This document shows positions 21,649 to 29,974 of a DNA stretch of 47,872 nucleotides, one piece after another. The notes beneath the pieces were generated by a model. That model was not told the origin of the DNA. It saw only the letters and a program-made list of their open reading frames with translations, and did no database searches. The translations under genes and the position numbers were made by a program. How positions within the stretch are numbered: position 1 is the first letter of the stretch; every line of letters begins with the position of its first letter. The stretch is from NCBI RefSeq assembly GCF_021462525.1, contig NZ_JAKEDT010000002.1:123814-171685 (forward strand), read 5' to 3'. This DNA is from Thermus caliditerrae (lineage in GTDB: Bacteria; Deinococcota; Deinococci; Deinococcales; Thermaceae).

Positions 21649-23253
21649 CACGACCGCCTTGTGGTGGCCGGCTCTGGCCTGGAAGGCCCGCAAGGCCAGC
21701 TCCGCCACCCCAGGCCCCCTAAAGCGGAGGTGCAGGGAACCGGGCCCCACCAGAAAGCGGTGGAGGAAGGCCCCGGAAAGCCGCACGTAGACCTCCTTTC
21801 CCCCCGTCCTTAGGCCAAGCAGGAACCCGAGGCCCTCTGGAGGGGCATAGGCCTCGCCGGAAACCTCGAGGAGCAACACCTCCTCCAAGGAGGCCAGCTC
21901 CAAAAAAGCCTCCTCGCCCGGCTCCAAAAGCACGGCGGCAAACCCGCTGGGGCTGGGCACCACCCCGGGGCCTTCCCGCGGCAAAAGGGCCCGCTCCGGG
22001 CCCTGGCCCACCCAGCCCACCGGCAACGCCTCCCCAGAAAGGACCTCCCGCAACCCCGGGGGCAGAAACTCCCCCACCCCCTCCCCCAGGGCCAGGCGGT
22101 GTTGCACCTCCTCGAGGCTGGGCCCGGCAAGGGTCAGGGCCGTGGCCGCCCGCTCGTGCAGCTCCCGCCGCCGCCCTGGGGTCAGGGCCTCGTAGAGGAG
22201 GCGCCGCTCCGCCTCCTTGGCGAAGCGGTACCCTTCCCGGTACACGATCCATCCCTTCCGCTCCAGCTCCTCCAGGTAGGGCAGGGCGCCAAGGGCGTCC
22301 AAGACCCCCTCGGAGATGGTGCCCGAGGCCACGGAGAGGCGTTCCAAGGCCACCCGGGCGGGCTCGCTCAGCCAGCGCGCCCGGAGGCGGAGCTGGGCCA
22401 GGGGGCGCTGGGGCGGGCCGGGGCAGGCCAGCCACTCGGGGATCCACTCCGGCTGTCCCCCGGCCATGAAGTAGGCCCTGGCCGCCTCGGGAAAGGCCAC
22501 CCCCGCCAGGAAGCCCTCCTTGGCCTCCAGCCAGCCCAAAGGCGCCAGCTCCACCACCCGCATGCGCTCCACCGGGTAGCTGGCCCGGAGCTCCAGGAAG
22601 AACCGGGGCTCCTCCCCGGGGTCCAGGCCCAGGACCAAAAGGGCCTTGGAGTGCAACAGGTCCTTGAGGGGCACCTGGGGGTAGGGGGGCTCGAGGTAGA
22701 CCAGGCCCTCGGGGCGCAGGACCTGGTGGAAGGCCAGGCCCAAAACCCGGGCTAGCCCCTGGGCCAAAAGCCGCTGGCCCGCTCCCAGCCGCCCCCTAAG
22801 CACCAGGAGGAAGGGAGGGCGCAAGGCGGAAAGCTCCCGCAGGAGGTCCTGCCGACAGGGGACCCCGGAGGAGGCCTCGTGGCGGGCCCGCACCTCCAGG
22901 ACCCAGTCCCAAAGAACCCCCACGTCCTCCAGGCCCTCCAGGGCTTCCCCGTGGCCCAGGGTCTCCAGCCGCACCCATTCGGGCAGGACCAAGGGGTCCT
23001 GCCCCCGGGGGAAGACCGGCCTCCCTAGGGCCTCGGCCAGGCGGTGAAGCTCCACCCTGAGGTTCTGCAAGCCCGCGGCGTGGCCGTACAGCAACTGGGC
23101 CAGCCGCTCCCGGGTGGTGGGCCCCTCGAGGGCCAGGTAGTAAAGAAGCCCTAGCCCCTTCCGCGGCACCCGGACCTCCTTGCCCTTATGGAGCACCCGG
23201 GCCCGGCCGAAGAGGGGCAGTGCGTAAACCGGAGCGTTAAGCGCGCGTTTCAA
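21637..23253 (-). CDS. SARP/BTAD-like transcriptional regulator with degenerate ATPase domain
   Basis: The protein has about 538 residues from the TTG at 23253. The frame is open to a GTG at 23379, but that stretch covers the promoter region and looks non-coding. Residues about 8-90 ('RVLHKGKEVRVPRKGLGLLY', then ERLAQLLYGHA, then LQNLRVELHRLAEALG) match the winged-helix DNA-binding part of SARP regulators. An ATPase-like domain follows, with 'LLVLRGRLGAGQRLLAQGLA' where Walker A would be; the invariant GKT/S is replaced by GQR, so ATP hydrolysis is doubtful. 'SKALLVLGLDPGEEP' resembles a Walker B strand with LGLD. The C-terminal 150 residues are strand-rich. It is divergent from the six-gene exported-protein operon and is the likely activator. 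Confidence 0.68.
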   Translation of the reverse strand: MKRALNAPVYALPLFGRARVLHKGKEVRVPRKGLGLLYYLALEGPTTRERLAQLLYGHAAGLQNLRVELHRLAEALGRPVFPRGQDPLVLPEWVRLETLGHGEALEGLEDVGVLWDWVLEVRARHEASSGVPCRQDLLRELSALRPPFLLVLRGRLGAGQRLLAQGLARVLGLAFHQVLRPEGLVYLEPPYPQVPLKDLLHSKALLVLGLDPGEEPRFFLELRASYPVERMRVVELAPLGWLEAKEGFLAGVAFPEAARAYFMAGGQPEWIPEWLACPGPPQRPLAQLRLRARWLSEPARVALERLSVASGTISEGVLDALGALPYLEELERKGWIVYREGYRFAKEAERRLLYEALTPGRRRELHERAATALTLAGPSLEEVQHRLALGEGVGEFLPPGLREVLSGEALPVGWVGQGPERALLPREGPGVVPSPSGFAAVLLEPGEEAFLELASLEEVLLLEVSGEAYAPPEGLGFLLGLRTGGKEVYVRLSGAFLHRFLVGPGSLHLRFRGPGVAELALRAFQARAGHHKAVVLTA

Positions 23254-23322
23254 TCCGTTACCCGCCTTGCCCCCATGGTACCACACGCCCGCTGACCACC
23301 CAGCGCCACGGAGCTTTTGCCC

Positions 23323-23355
23323 GTAACGCCCGGGTAACGCCCCGCCCCTTAGGGT
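23323..23355 (+). promoter_or_regulatory. SARP-type operator and promoter of the exported-protein operon
   Basis: GTAACGCC occurs at 23323-23330 and again at 23334-23341, exactly 11 bp (one helical turn) apart. The second copy ends 8 bases before TAGGGT (23350-23355), a TAnnnT -10 box with no recognisable -35. SARP activators are known to bind such direct repeats at 11- or 22-bp spacing just upstream of the -10. A 5' leader of about 45 bases ends in GGAGGG before ATG 23406. Confidence 0.6.
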
Positions 23356-23405
23356 GAGGACGTCCTGAGAGGCCACCACCTCGAGGGACGGATTTGGAGG
23401 GAATT

Positions 23406-24239
23406 ATGCGCAAAGGCATTCTGGCAGCAGTACTGGTTTTAGCTCCCCTGGCCCTGGCCCAGGCCCCCACGGTGGCCCCCACCAGGGGCAACGGCCCGGA
23501 CGCCTACGCCAAGGGCGCCGACTCGGCGGCGGTGAACCAGACCATCGAGCTCATCCTCCCCAAGGCCACGGCGTTGCACCTGGACGTCACCACCCTGACC
23601 TTCGACCTCACGGGGCTGGACGGGGCCAGCTGGCCCAACTCCACCCCGGACTTTGAAGGGAAGATGGTCTGCGTCTACGGCCTCACGGAGCAGGACGTGA
23701 AGACCCAGCTGGGGAACAACTTCTACAACCAGGTGCAGACCCTGCCCCTGGGCACCAGCTACAACACCGCCACCTGGCCCAACATCTCCATCAACGGCGG
23801 CGGAGCGGTGACCGCCTACCCGCCCATCAAGCTGGACAAGAACGGGGAACTGGTGCCCGGAAGCAAGAACTACTTCGTCTGCTACCGCACCTTCATCCTG
23901 CAGAAGTTCTCCAACGGCAAGCAGTGGCACCTGACCGTGAACCGCAACGACCCCGAAAGCGCCCAGGGCATCCAGCACCTCTACATCCAGGACAACCCCT
24001 GCGACACCTTCGGCGCGGCCACGGGCCTCTACGAGCTCCCCAACGGGGCCACCTTGGAGCTGGTTCCCCGCAACCTGCAGGCCGGCCCCACGGGGACCCG
24101 TTCCGGCAACAACCCCGAGCGGTGTGGCTACAAGAGCTGGCTGGATGACCTGGTGGTGGTGGCCGTCAAGGTCAACAGCGACCTCTGGGGCAAGAGCACC
24201 GCGAACCTCACCTACACCCTGGCCACGACCGCTTGGTAA
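23406..24239 (+). CDS. Exported protein, putative major subunit of a chaperone-usher-like system
   Basis: The 277-residue protein has a signal peptide (MRKGILAAVLVLAPLALAQA, cleavage near residue 20). The mature part is Gly/Asn/Thr-rich and beta-rich. It has an even number of cysteines (CVYG, YFVCYR, NPCDTF, ERCGYKSW), suggesting two disulphides, and resembles secreted structural proteins more than enzymes. 'ATALHLDVTTLTFDLTG' near the start is like the first strand of pilin-type subunits. It is the first gene after the operator and is separated from the chaperone-like gene by a perfect hairpin, consistent with high production of the first product. No family was recognised, and the role as subunit is inference. 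Confidence 0.6.
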   Translation: MRKGILAAVLVLAPLALAQAPTVAPTRGNGPDAYAKGADSAAVNQTIELILPKATALHLDVTTLTFDLTGLDGASWPNSTPDFEGKMVCVYGLTEQDVKTQLGNNFYNQVQTLPLGTSYNTATWPNISINGGGAVTAYPPIKLDKNGELVPGSKNYFVCYRTFILQKFSNGKQWHLTVNRNDPESAQGIQHLYIQDNPCDTFGAATGLYELPNGATLELVPRNLQAGPTGTRSGNNPERCGYKSWLDDLVVVAVKVNSDLWGKSTANLTYTLATTAW

Positions 24240-24248
24240 GCGAGCTGG

Positions 24249-24274
24249 AAGGCCTGGCCTTTAGGCCAGGCCTT
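24249..24274 (+). terminator. Perfect 12-bp hairpin between first and second operon genes
   Basis: AAGGCCTGGCCT and AGGCCAGGCCTT form a perfect inverted repeat around a 2-base loop, followed by CACCCTTTGG. The U-tract is weak, so it is more likely a partial terminator or mRNA-stabilising stem that sets the first gene's expression above the rest. Confidence 0.65.
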
Positions 24275-24290
24275 CACCCTTTGGTGAACC

Positions 24291-25130
24291 ATGAAGCGAC
24301 TCTTTCCCCTCCTCCTCACCCTGGCCCTCAGCGCCCTGGCCCAAAGCACCCTGGGCGTGGAACCACCCGTCCTCCTCAAGGAAGCCAAGCCGGGGGAGGT
24401 TCTCACGCAAACCCTCACCGTCTACAACGTGGGCACCCGTCCCGTACGGGTGCGGGTCAGCCTGGGGGACTGGACCTACGACCCCATGGGAAAGATCCAG
24501 TTCCTGCCCACCGGCTCGCTCAAGGAGAGCGCCAGCCCCTGGGCCACCTTCTCCCCGGCGGAGTTTTTGTTGGAGCCCAAGCAAAGCCGCCCCCTCACCT
24601 ACACCCTCTCCATTCCCAAGGGCGCAACCCCTGGCACCCACTGGGGCATCCTCTTCTTGGAGTCCGAGGACCCCAACCCACCCCCCGGGGTGCCCCTGGC
24701 CACCTTCCGGGTGCGCATGGCCCACGTCTTCTATGTGAACCTGCCCCCCTTGACCACCTCTGGGCGCATCACCGGCATCGTGCCTAGCCCCCCTAAAGAG
24801 GCCCAAGAGCCCTACCGCTTTGCCATTCAGTACCAGAACACGGGGAACACCGCCCAGAAGCTTTCCGGCCGTTTTGAGGTGCGGGACGCCTCCGGACGCA
24901 AGGCCGCGGAGGTGGAGGTGGAGGAGGTGGTGGTCCTGCCCGGCCAGGTGCGCGTTCTTCCCGTCAGCCTGGTGGGGCCCTTGCCCGCAGGGGGGTATAC
25001 CGCCTTGGCCATCTTGAACTACGGCGACCCCAGCAAGGACGTGGCCGCCGACCTGCCCTTCACCCTGCGCACGCCCCTGGCCGCGCCCCCCCAGCCCCCC
25101 TCCGAGGGGGAAAAAGGAGGTAGCCCATGA
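24291..25130 (+). CDS. Periplasmic pilus-chaperone-like protein
   Basis: This 279-residue exported protein starts with a signal peptide (MKRLFPLLLTLALSALAQ). It has two immunoglobulin-like halves. The first (about 22-150) contains 'GEVLTQTLTVYNVGTRPVRV' and 'ASPWATFSPAEFLLEPKQSR' followed by PLTYTLSIPKGATPGTHWGILF, the arrangement seen in COG3121-type chaperones that hold subunits by strand donation. The second (about 165-260) contains 'YQNTGNTAQKLSGRFEVRDA'. The tail is Pro-rich. Its stop overlaps the next gene by 4 bases. A general exported Ig-fold protein is the alternative, but the neighbouring usher-like gene supports the chaperone reading. Confidence 0.62.
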   Translation: MKRLFPLLLTLALSALAQSTLGVEPPVLLKEAKPGEVLTQTLTVYNVGTRPVRVRVSLGDWTYDPMGKIQFLPTGSLKESASPWATFSPAEFLLEPKQSRPLTYTLSIPKGATPGTHWGILFLESEDPNPPPGVPLATFRVRMAHVFYVNLPPLTTSGRITGIVPSPPKEAQEPYRFAIQYQNTGNTAQKLSGRFEVRDASGRKAAEVEVEEVVVLPGQVRVLPVSLVGPLPAGGYTALAILNYGDPSKDVAADLPFTLRTPLAAPPQPPSEGEKGGSP

Positions 25131-25621
25131 GAACGAGAAGTTGGCTAACGGGTCTCATCCTGCTTTTGGCCCCCGCCCTGGCCCAGGCCACCTGGATCGT
25201 GCAGACCCTGGTTCCCGAAACCATCGCCCTCCGCACCCCCACCACCCAGATCGCCTTTGACCTCAAGGATTACCCCCCCAAGAGCTTTCCCGCCACCTAC
25301 CCCGCCAGCAACCTGGAAGGAGGGGTGCTCCCGGTCCAGGTCTTCGCCAACGCTCCAGGGGTGTGGAGCCTCCTCCTGCAGATCCCCGATCTCCAGGACC
25401 AAAACGGAGCCCTGCTCCTCCCCGCCAAACAGATCCTCTACCGGGTGAACGGGGGGCTCTGGCTTAGGGCCGACGGCACCCCCCAGATCATCTACACCCA
25501 AGCGGGCCCCACGGGGGACTGGTTGGAGATCCGCCTGGAGTTCGCCTTGGAGCTCACGGGCAACGAACGCGCCGGAAGCTACGTGGTGCAAGCCCTGGTC
25601 ACCGCCTTGAGGCAGCCGTGA
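25127..25621 (+). CDS. Exported small protein, putative second subunit
   Basis: The 164-residue protein has a signal peptide (about 1-22, ending LLLAPALAQA). The mature 140 residues are strand-rich: 'TWIVQTLVPETIALRTPTTQ', 'GVWSLLLQIPDLQDQNGALL', and a final 'ERAGSYVVQALVTALRQP' that resembles the last beta-strand of pilin-like subunits (G.Y....V..T). There are no cysteines. It is coupled to the chaperone-like gene by an ATGA overlap and ends one base before the usher-like gene. The subunit role is inferred from context. Confidence 0.55.
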   Translation: MRTRSWLTGLILLLAPALAQATWIVQTLVPETIALRTPTTQIAFDLKDYPPKSFPATYPASNLEGGVLPVQVFANAPGVWSLLLQIPDLQDQNGALLLPAKQILYRVNGGLWLRADGTPQIIYTQAGPTGDWLEIRLEFALELTGNERAGSYVVQALVTALRQP

Positions 25622-25622
25622 G

Positions 25623-28600
25623 ATGAAGCGCTTTCTGGCCCTTCTTCTCCTCCTGGGGCTTGCCTTGGCCCAGGTGCGCTTCCTGCCGGGCCCCAGCCTG
25701 GCGGGCACCCCCGGGGATTACCTGACCTTGGGCCTCAGGGTGGAGGGCCAGGGCCCGGTGCGCTTCCGCCTCTTTCCCCCCGAAGGCTGGCAGGCCCTTT
25801 CCCAGGAAAGGCAGGCGGTGCTGGAGGGGAAGGAGGAGTCCTTAAGCTTCACCCTCAGGGTGCCGCCCCTGCCTGCGGGCACGAAGGGAAAAGCCTTGGT
25901 GGTGGCCTACGTGGAGGAAAAGGAGGTGGCCCGCACCGAGGTGGAGCTCTCCGTGCTTCCCCTCATCCAGGTGGCCCTCTCCGCCCCTGCCGCCCTCGAG
26001 GCCCAGCTGGGCGGGCCCTTTGAGTTTCCCGTCTACGTCACCAACCGCTCCAACCAGCAGGTGGAGGTTCTCTTGGAGGCCGAGGCCGCCATGGCCCAAG
26101 TCTTCTTGAACCCGGCAGGCCTCAGCCTAGCCCCCGGGGAAACGGGGGCGGTGCGGGTCATGGTGAGCCCCGAGGGGCAGATCTCCGCCGGCTACCGCTT
26201 CTACATGAAGCTTCGCGCCACCCCCAAGGGCGCGCCCGCAGCCCGCAGGGAGGCCGGGGTCATCGTCCTCTTCAACGACCCCCTGGTGGGGCAGGGCCGG
26301 GGCAAGGACCCCGAGCTCACCCTGGGCCTGGGCCTGGCCCTGGGCCTAGGGGCCAGTCTGGAGCGGGGCCAGCTCCGAGGCCAGGTGGGCTACCTCCTCG
26401 CCCCCAGCCTGAGCGGCGCCCTCTCGGACTACGTGGCCGCCACCGCCACCCCAAGCCCCCTCACGGGCAGCTTGGCCGAGCCCTTGCGCCTGCCCCAGAC
26501 CCTCACCCTGAGCCTGAAGGGGGAGGGCTGGGAGGCCCGGGCCCAAGGGGGGCAGGGGAGCTTTGGCCTGGCGGGCACCTTCCGCCTGGACCCGGCACGG
26601 CTTAGCCTCGAGGGCACCTACCGCCCAGAGGCCCTGGGCCTTAGGGCCAGCGCAGTGAGCCTGGACAAAAACCTGGACCTGCAGGGCGCCCTTACCACCC
26701 AGACCGCCCCCACGGGCCGGCAGGACAGCCTCAGCTTGCGCTACCGCCTACCCCTGGAAAGCGGCCTCAGCCTGGGCCTGGGCACCGACCTCAGCGGGCA
26801 GGCCGGGGAGGGCTACCGCCTCGCCTTCGGCCTAAGCCAGAGCCTCACTTGGCAGATCCAGAACCTGGAGCTGGTGCAAAGCTACAGCGGCATACCCCTT
26901 GCGGGCTTGCACACCCTGGGCCTGGCGGGGGGAAGCCGGAGCCTTTATCCCTTGGGCCTGCGGGGAAGCAGCAGCCTGCAGTTCGGGCCCAGCCAGGGCC
27001 TGTGGCAGAGCCAGCTCACCCTGTACGCCCAGCCGGTGGCGGGGGCTTTCGTGAGCCTCACGGGCAGCTACCGCCAACAGGGGGAAAGCCGGGGTTTCGG
27101 CCTGGCCCCAAGCCTCAGCACCGCCTTCGGCGAACCCGGGGTGTACGCAGGTAGCCTGAGCCTGAGCTACGGCGTGAACCGCAAGCTTTCCGGGGAAGCC
27201 CCAGAAAACCAGAGCTACCAGGCCAGCCTCACCCTGGGCACCCCCGACCTCAGCCTCTCCGGCTACCTGCGCTACTTGGTCCAGGAAAACCCCGTTTTGG
27301 AGGGCAATCTGCTCCTGCGCCTAGCCCTAAGCGGGGGGAGCCTCGAGGGGCAGTACCTGGCAAAGCGGGGCACGGAAAAGGACCTCACCCTCTACGGGGC
27401 TGCCTGGAACCAGCTCTGGCCGGGAAGTCTGCAAACCCGCCTCTCTTACGAGTACCGCCTGGAAGAAAGCGCGAGCCAGCGCTTTGGCCTTTCCCTATTC
27501 CAGCGCAACTTCCTGGAACCCAGTCTTTCCCTAGGAGCCTCCTACACCCTCATCCTGGAAGAAGCCGGGATCCGCCATGACTTTGGCCTGAGCCTGGCCT
27601 ACACGCAAACCTTCACCTTCACCACCCCCAAAGAGGTGGTGGACCTCTTCGGCGGCCGCAAGGGAGGCGAGGTGGCGGGCCAGGCCTTCCGCGACGAGAA
27701 CCTGAACGGGCGCCTGGATCCAGGCGAGGCACCTCTAGCGGGCCTGAGGGTCTGCCTGGGAAAGACCTGCGAAACCACCGACGCCCAGGGCCGCTACCGC
27801 CTTTTCACCGCTGCTGGCGAGGGCGTCCTCTTTTTCGGTAACCTTCCCGCCACCCTGGCCCTCTTGGGGGAGGAACGGGTACAGGTCACCTTGAACGCCA
27901 GCCTGGAGAAGAACCTGCCCTTTGCTCCCGCCACCACCCTGGCGGTCCAGGTGTTGGACGGCGGAAACGAGCAGGGCCTGGCCTTCGCCGGCGTCTGCGC
28001 CGAGGGGGTGGTGAAGCGGTGCACCCGGGCGGACGCCAATGGCCGAGCCCTCATCGGCGGGCTTTTCCGCGGGGAGTACCGGGTCTACCCCGACCCCCGC
28101 TACCTACCCGAGGGCTACCGGGAGGAAAAGGCAGCCCAGGTGCGGGTGGAGCCGAGCGGTCCTGTGGCGGAGGTCCAGGTGGTGGCCGCCCCCCCCAAGC
28201 GGGAGGTGGAGGTGACCTATACCGCAGGCCGTCTGAGCCTGGTGGCCACCGCCGACCCTTCCACCCCCATCGCCGGAGCCGAGGTGGAGGTCAAGGCCCT
28301 GGTCCAAGGAGAAGCGGAGCGGGTCTGGCTGGATCTCCCCTCGGACCCAGTAACCCTAGTCCGGCAGGAGGGAAACTACTACACCGCCCGGGTGCGTCTG
28401 CCCCTGGCCCCAGGGTTTCATGCCCTGACCGTAAGGGCCAAAGGCCAGGAAGAGGCCGAGGCCCCCCTTTTCCTGCAGGTGGTATCCGGCTCCCTCTACA
28501 GCCCAAGCTCCCTGGAAGGGCCCAAGGTCAAGGTTACCCTGCGCTTCCGGGCCACCCAGGTGGCCCTTACGGCCAAGGGCCAAAGCTTCACTCTAAAGAG

Positions 28601-28730
28601 CGAGGACGGCTATACCTGGACCGGGGAAGTGCCCTTAGGCCCCGGTCACCATACCCTTCTGGTGCTGGCCGATGGGGAAGGACTGGGAGAACTGGACCTG
28701 GCCATCCCCTCGGAGAGCGCGAACCATTGA
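25623..28730 (+). CDS. Usher-like outer-membrane beta-barrel protein with Ig-like and SdrD_B-like domains
   Basis: The 1035-residue exported protein can be divided as follows. Residues 1-17 are a signal peptide. About 18-225 are two Ig-like domains ('YVTNRSNQQVEVLLEAEAA' is typical). About 228-670 is a long run of alternating polar/hydrophobic strands with Gly/Ser/Tyr turns, such as 'SLSLRYRLPLESGLSLGLGT' and 'QTRLSYEYRLEESASQRFGL', consistent with a large outer-membrane barrel. About 680-775 is an SdrD_B-like module with FRDENLNGRLDPGEAPLAG. A second carboxypeptidase-regulatory-like module lies at about 775-860, and Ig-like domains fill about 860-1035. Ushers of the FimD/PapC type have a smaller barrel with a plug; here the domain order differs, so the label is tentative. 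It follows the subunit gene by one base. Confidence 0.6.
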   Translation: MKRFLALLLLLGLALAQVRFLPGPSLAGTPGDYLTLGLRVEGQGPVRFRLFPPEGWQALSQERQAVLEGKEESLSFTLRVPPLPAGTKGKALVVAYVEEKEVARTEVELSVLPLIQVALSAPAALEAQLGGPFEFPVYVTNRSNQQVEVLLEAEAAMAQVFLNPAGLSLAPGETGAVRVMVSPEGQISAGYRFYMKLRATPKGAPAARREAGVIVLFNDPLVGQGRGKDPELTLGLGLALGLGASLERGQLRGQVGYLLAPSLSGALSDYVAATATPSPLTGSLAEPLRLPQTLTLSLKGEGWEARAQGGQGSFGLAGTFRLDPARLSLEGTYRPEALGLRASAVSLDKNLDLQGALTTQTAPTGRQDSLSLRYRLPLESGLSLGLGTDLSGQAGEGYRLAFGLSQSLTWQIQNLELVQSYSGIPLAGLHTLGLAGGSRSLYPLGLRGSSSLQFGPSQGLWQSQLTLYAQPVAGAFVSLTGSYRQQGESRGFGLAPSLSTAFGEPGVYAGSLSLSYGVNRKLSGEAPENQSYQASLTLGTPDLSLSGYLRYLVQENPVLEGNLLLRLALSGGSLEGQYLAKRGTEKDLTLYGAAWNQLWPGSLQTRLSYEYRLEESASQRFGLSLFQRNFLEPSLSLGASYTLILEEAGIRHDFGLSLAYTQTFTFTTPKEVVDLFGGRKGGEVAGQAFRDENLNGRLDPGEAPLAGLRVCLGKTCETTDAQGRYRLFTAAGEGVLFFGNLPATLALLGEERVQVTLNASLEKNLPFAPATTLAVQVLDGGNEQGLAFAGVCAEGVVKRCTRADANGRALIGGLFRGEYRVYPDPRYLPEGYREEKAAQVRVEPSGPVAEVQVVAAPPKREVEVTYTAGRLSLVATADPSTPIAGAEVEVKALVQGEAERVWLDLPSDPVTLVRQEGNYYTARVRLPLAPGFHALTVRAKGQEEAEAPLFLQVVSGSLYSPSSLEGPKVKVTLRFRATQVALTAKGQSFTLKSEDGYTWTGEVPLGPGHHTLLVLADGEGLGELDLAIPSESANH

Positions 28731-28755
28731 GCAAGAGGATCCAGGAAAGGAGAGG

Positions 28756-29925
28756 ATGGATATGCGGTATTGGCAGGCAGTGCTTTTAGCGGCAGGGCTC
28801 CTTGGAGCCTGCTCCCAGGCCCCCCAAGGCGTCAAGCCCCAGGTGGCGGTGGGGGCCTCGGTGACGGTGGAAAAAACGGCGGTGCCCGAGTTCAAGCGCA
28901 CCTACCGCTGGACCATGGAGAAGAAGGTCACGGACCCTGCGGGCGGGACCCTTACCCTGGCCCCGGGGCAGAGCTACCTGGTGAAGTACGCGGTTTCCCT
29001 GGTGGGCACCCCCACCGACTCGGACTTCAAGGTAAAGGGCACGGTTACCATCAAGAATACGGGCAGCGTGGACGTCCTTCTGCAGGCCCTTAGCGATACC
29101 CTTTCCACAGGCGAAACCGTAGCCCTCAACTGTGGTGTAAGCCTCCCCTACACCCTGCCCGCAGGGCAAAGCCTGAGCTGCACCTACAGCCAAAGCCTGC
29201 CCAACGGGCAAAGCCGGACCAACACCGCCACGGTGAGCTGGAATAGCGGCGGGGAAAGCGGCACGGCCTCCGCCCAGGCCAGCTTCGCCTTCACCGCCCC
29301 CACCGAGGTGGTGGACGGGAGCGTGACGGTGCAAGACCCCTCCGCCACCTTGGTGAGCGCCATCAGCGGCATCACTCCCGAAGGGATCATCTCCCAGACC
29401 TACTTCTTCGAGCGCCCTGTGCGCTTTGACTCCTGCGGCCAGTACGAGGTGAAAAACACCGCCACCTTCACCACGAACACCACCGGCACCCAAGGCTCGG
29501 CCTCGGCCACGGTGCAGGTGAACGTGCCCTGCGCCGGGGGTTGCACCCTCACCCAGGGTTACTGGAAGACCCACTCCAAGTACGGCCCCGCCCCCTACGA
29601 CAGCACCTGGGCCAAGCTCGGCGAGGACACAATCTTCTACCTCTCCGGCCAAAGCTACTACCAGGTCCTCTGGACCTCTCCCTCCGGGGGCAACGCCTAC
29701 TACATCCTGGCCCACCAGTTCATCGCCGCCAAGCTGAACCTCCTGAAGGGGGCCGCCACCACCCCAGCGGTGGACGCCGCCATGGCCTGGGCGGAAAGCT
29801 TCTTCGGCACCTATAAGCCCAGCGACTCCCTGAGCAAGACCCTGGCCAACCAGGCTAAGAGCTACGCCGCCACCCTGGACAGCTACAACAACGGCCTGAT
29901 CGGCCCCGGCCACTGTAGCGAGTAA
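28756..29925 (+). CDS. Exported lipoprotein with C-terminal GYWKTH domain, putative tip or surface adhesin
   Basis: This 389-residue lipoprotein has a lipobox (LLGAC, Cys19) after a hydrophobic helix. The middle contains two immunoglobulin/DUF11-like segments ('VKGTVTIKNTGSVDVLLQAL' and 'QYEVKNTATFTTNTTGTQGS'). The last 130 residues begin with 'CTLTQGYWKTHSKYGPAPYD' and continue 'YYILAHQFIAAKLNLLKGA', a domain common in secreted proteins of Deinococcus-Thermus and other bacteria but without a settled function. A GGAAAGGAGAGG ribosome binding site precedes ATG 28756. A strong terminator follows the gene, yet one more lipoprotein gene comes next. Confidence 0.72.
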   Translation: MDMRYWQAVLLAAGLLGACSQAPQGVKPQVAVGASVTVEKTAVPEFKRTYRWTMEKKVTDPAGGTLTLAPGQSYLVKYAVSLVGTPTDSDFKVKGTVTIKNTGSVDVLLQALSDTLSTGETVALNCGVSLPYTLPAGQSLSCTYSQSLPNGQSRTNTATVSWNSGGESGTASAQASFAFTAPTEVVDGSVTVQDPSATLVSAISGITPEGIISQTYFFERPVRFDSCGQYEVKNTATFTTNTTGTQGSASATVQVNVPCAGGCTLTQGYWKTHSKYGPAPYDSTWAKLGEDTIFYLSGQSYYQVLWTSPSGGNAYYILAHQFIAAKLNLLKGAATTPAVDAAMAWAESFFGTYKPSDSLSKTLANQAKSYAATLDSYNNGLIGPGHCSE

Positions 29926-29934
29926 GCCCTTTGT

Positions 29935-29962
29935 CCCGGGCGGCAGAGGCCGCCCGGGGTTT
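29935..29962 (+). terminator. Terminator after the GYWKTH lipoprotein gene
   Basis: CCCGGGCGG and CCGCCCGGG form a 9-bp stem around CAGAGG, followed by GTTTT, 10 bases past the stop codon. Some read-through is needed if the next lipoprotein gene belongs to the operon. Confidence 0.8.
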
Positions 29963-29974
29963 TAGGAGGCCAAC

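Noticed and set aside
23254-23379. N-terminal extension of the SARP-like regulator to GTG 23379
   Set aside because: The extension runs through the proposed operator and the divergent promoter, and its codons do not look like protein of this organism. TTG 23253 directly precedes the recognised domain.
25623-28730. TonB-dependent receptor identity for the 1035-aa barrel protein
   Set aside because: There is no TonB box or plug domain at the N-terminus. Ig-like domains occupy that place, and SdrD_B-like modules follow the barrel.
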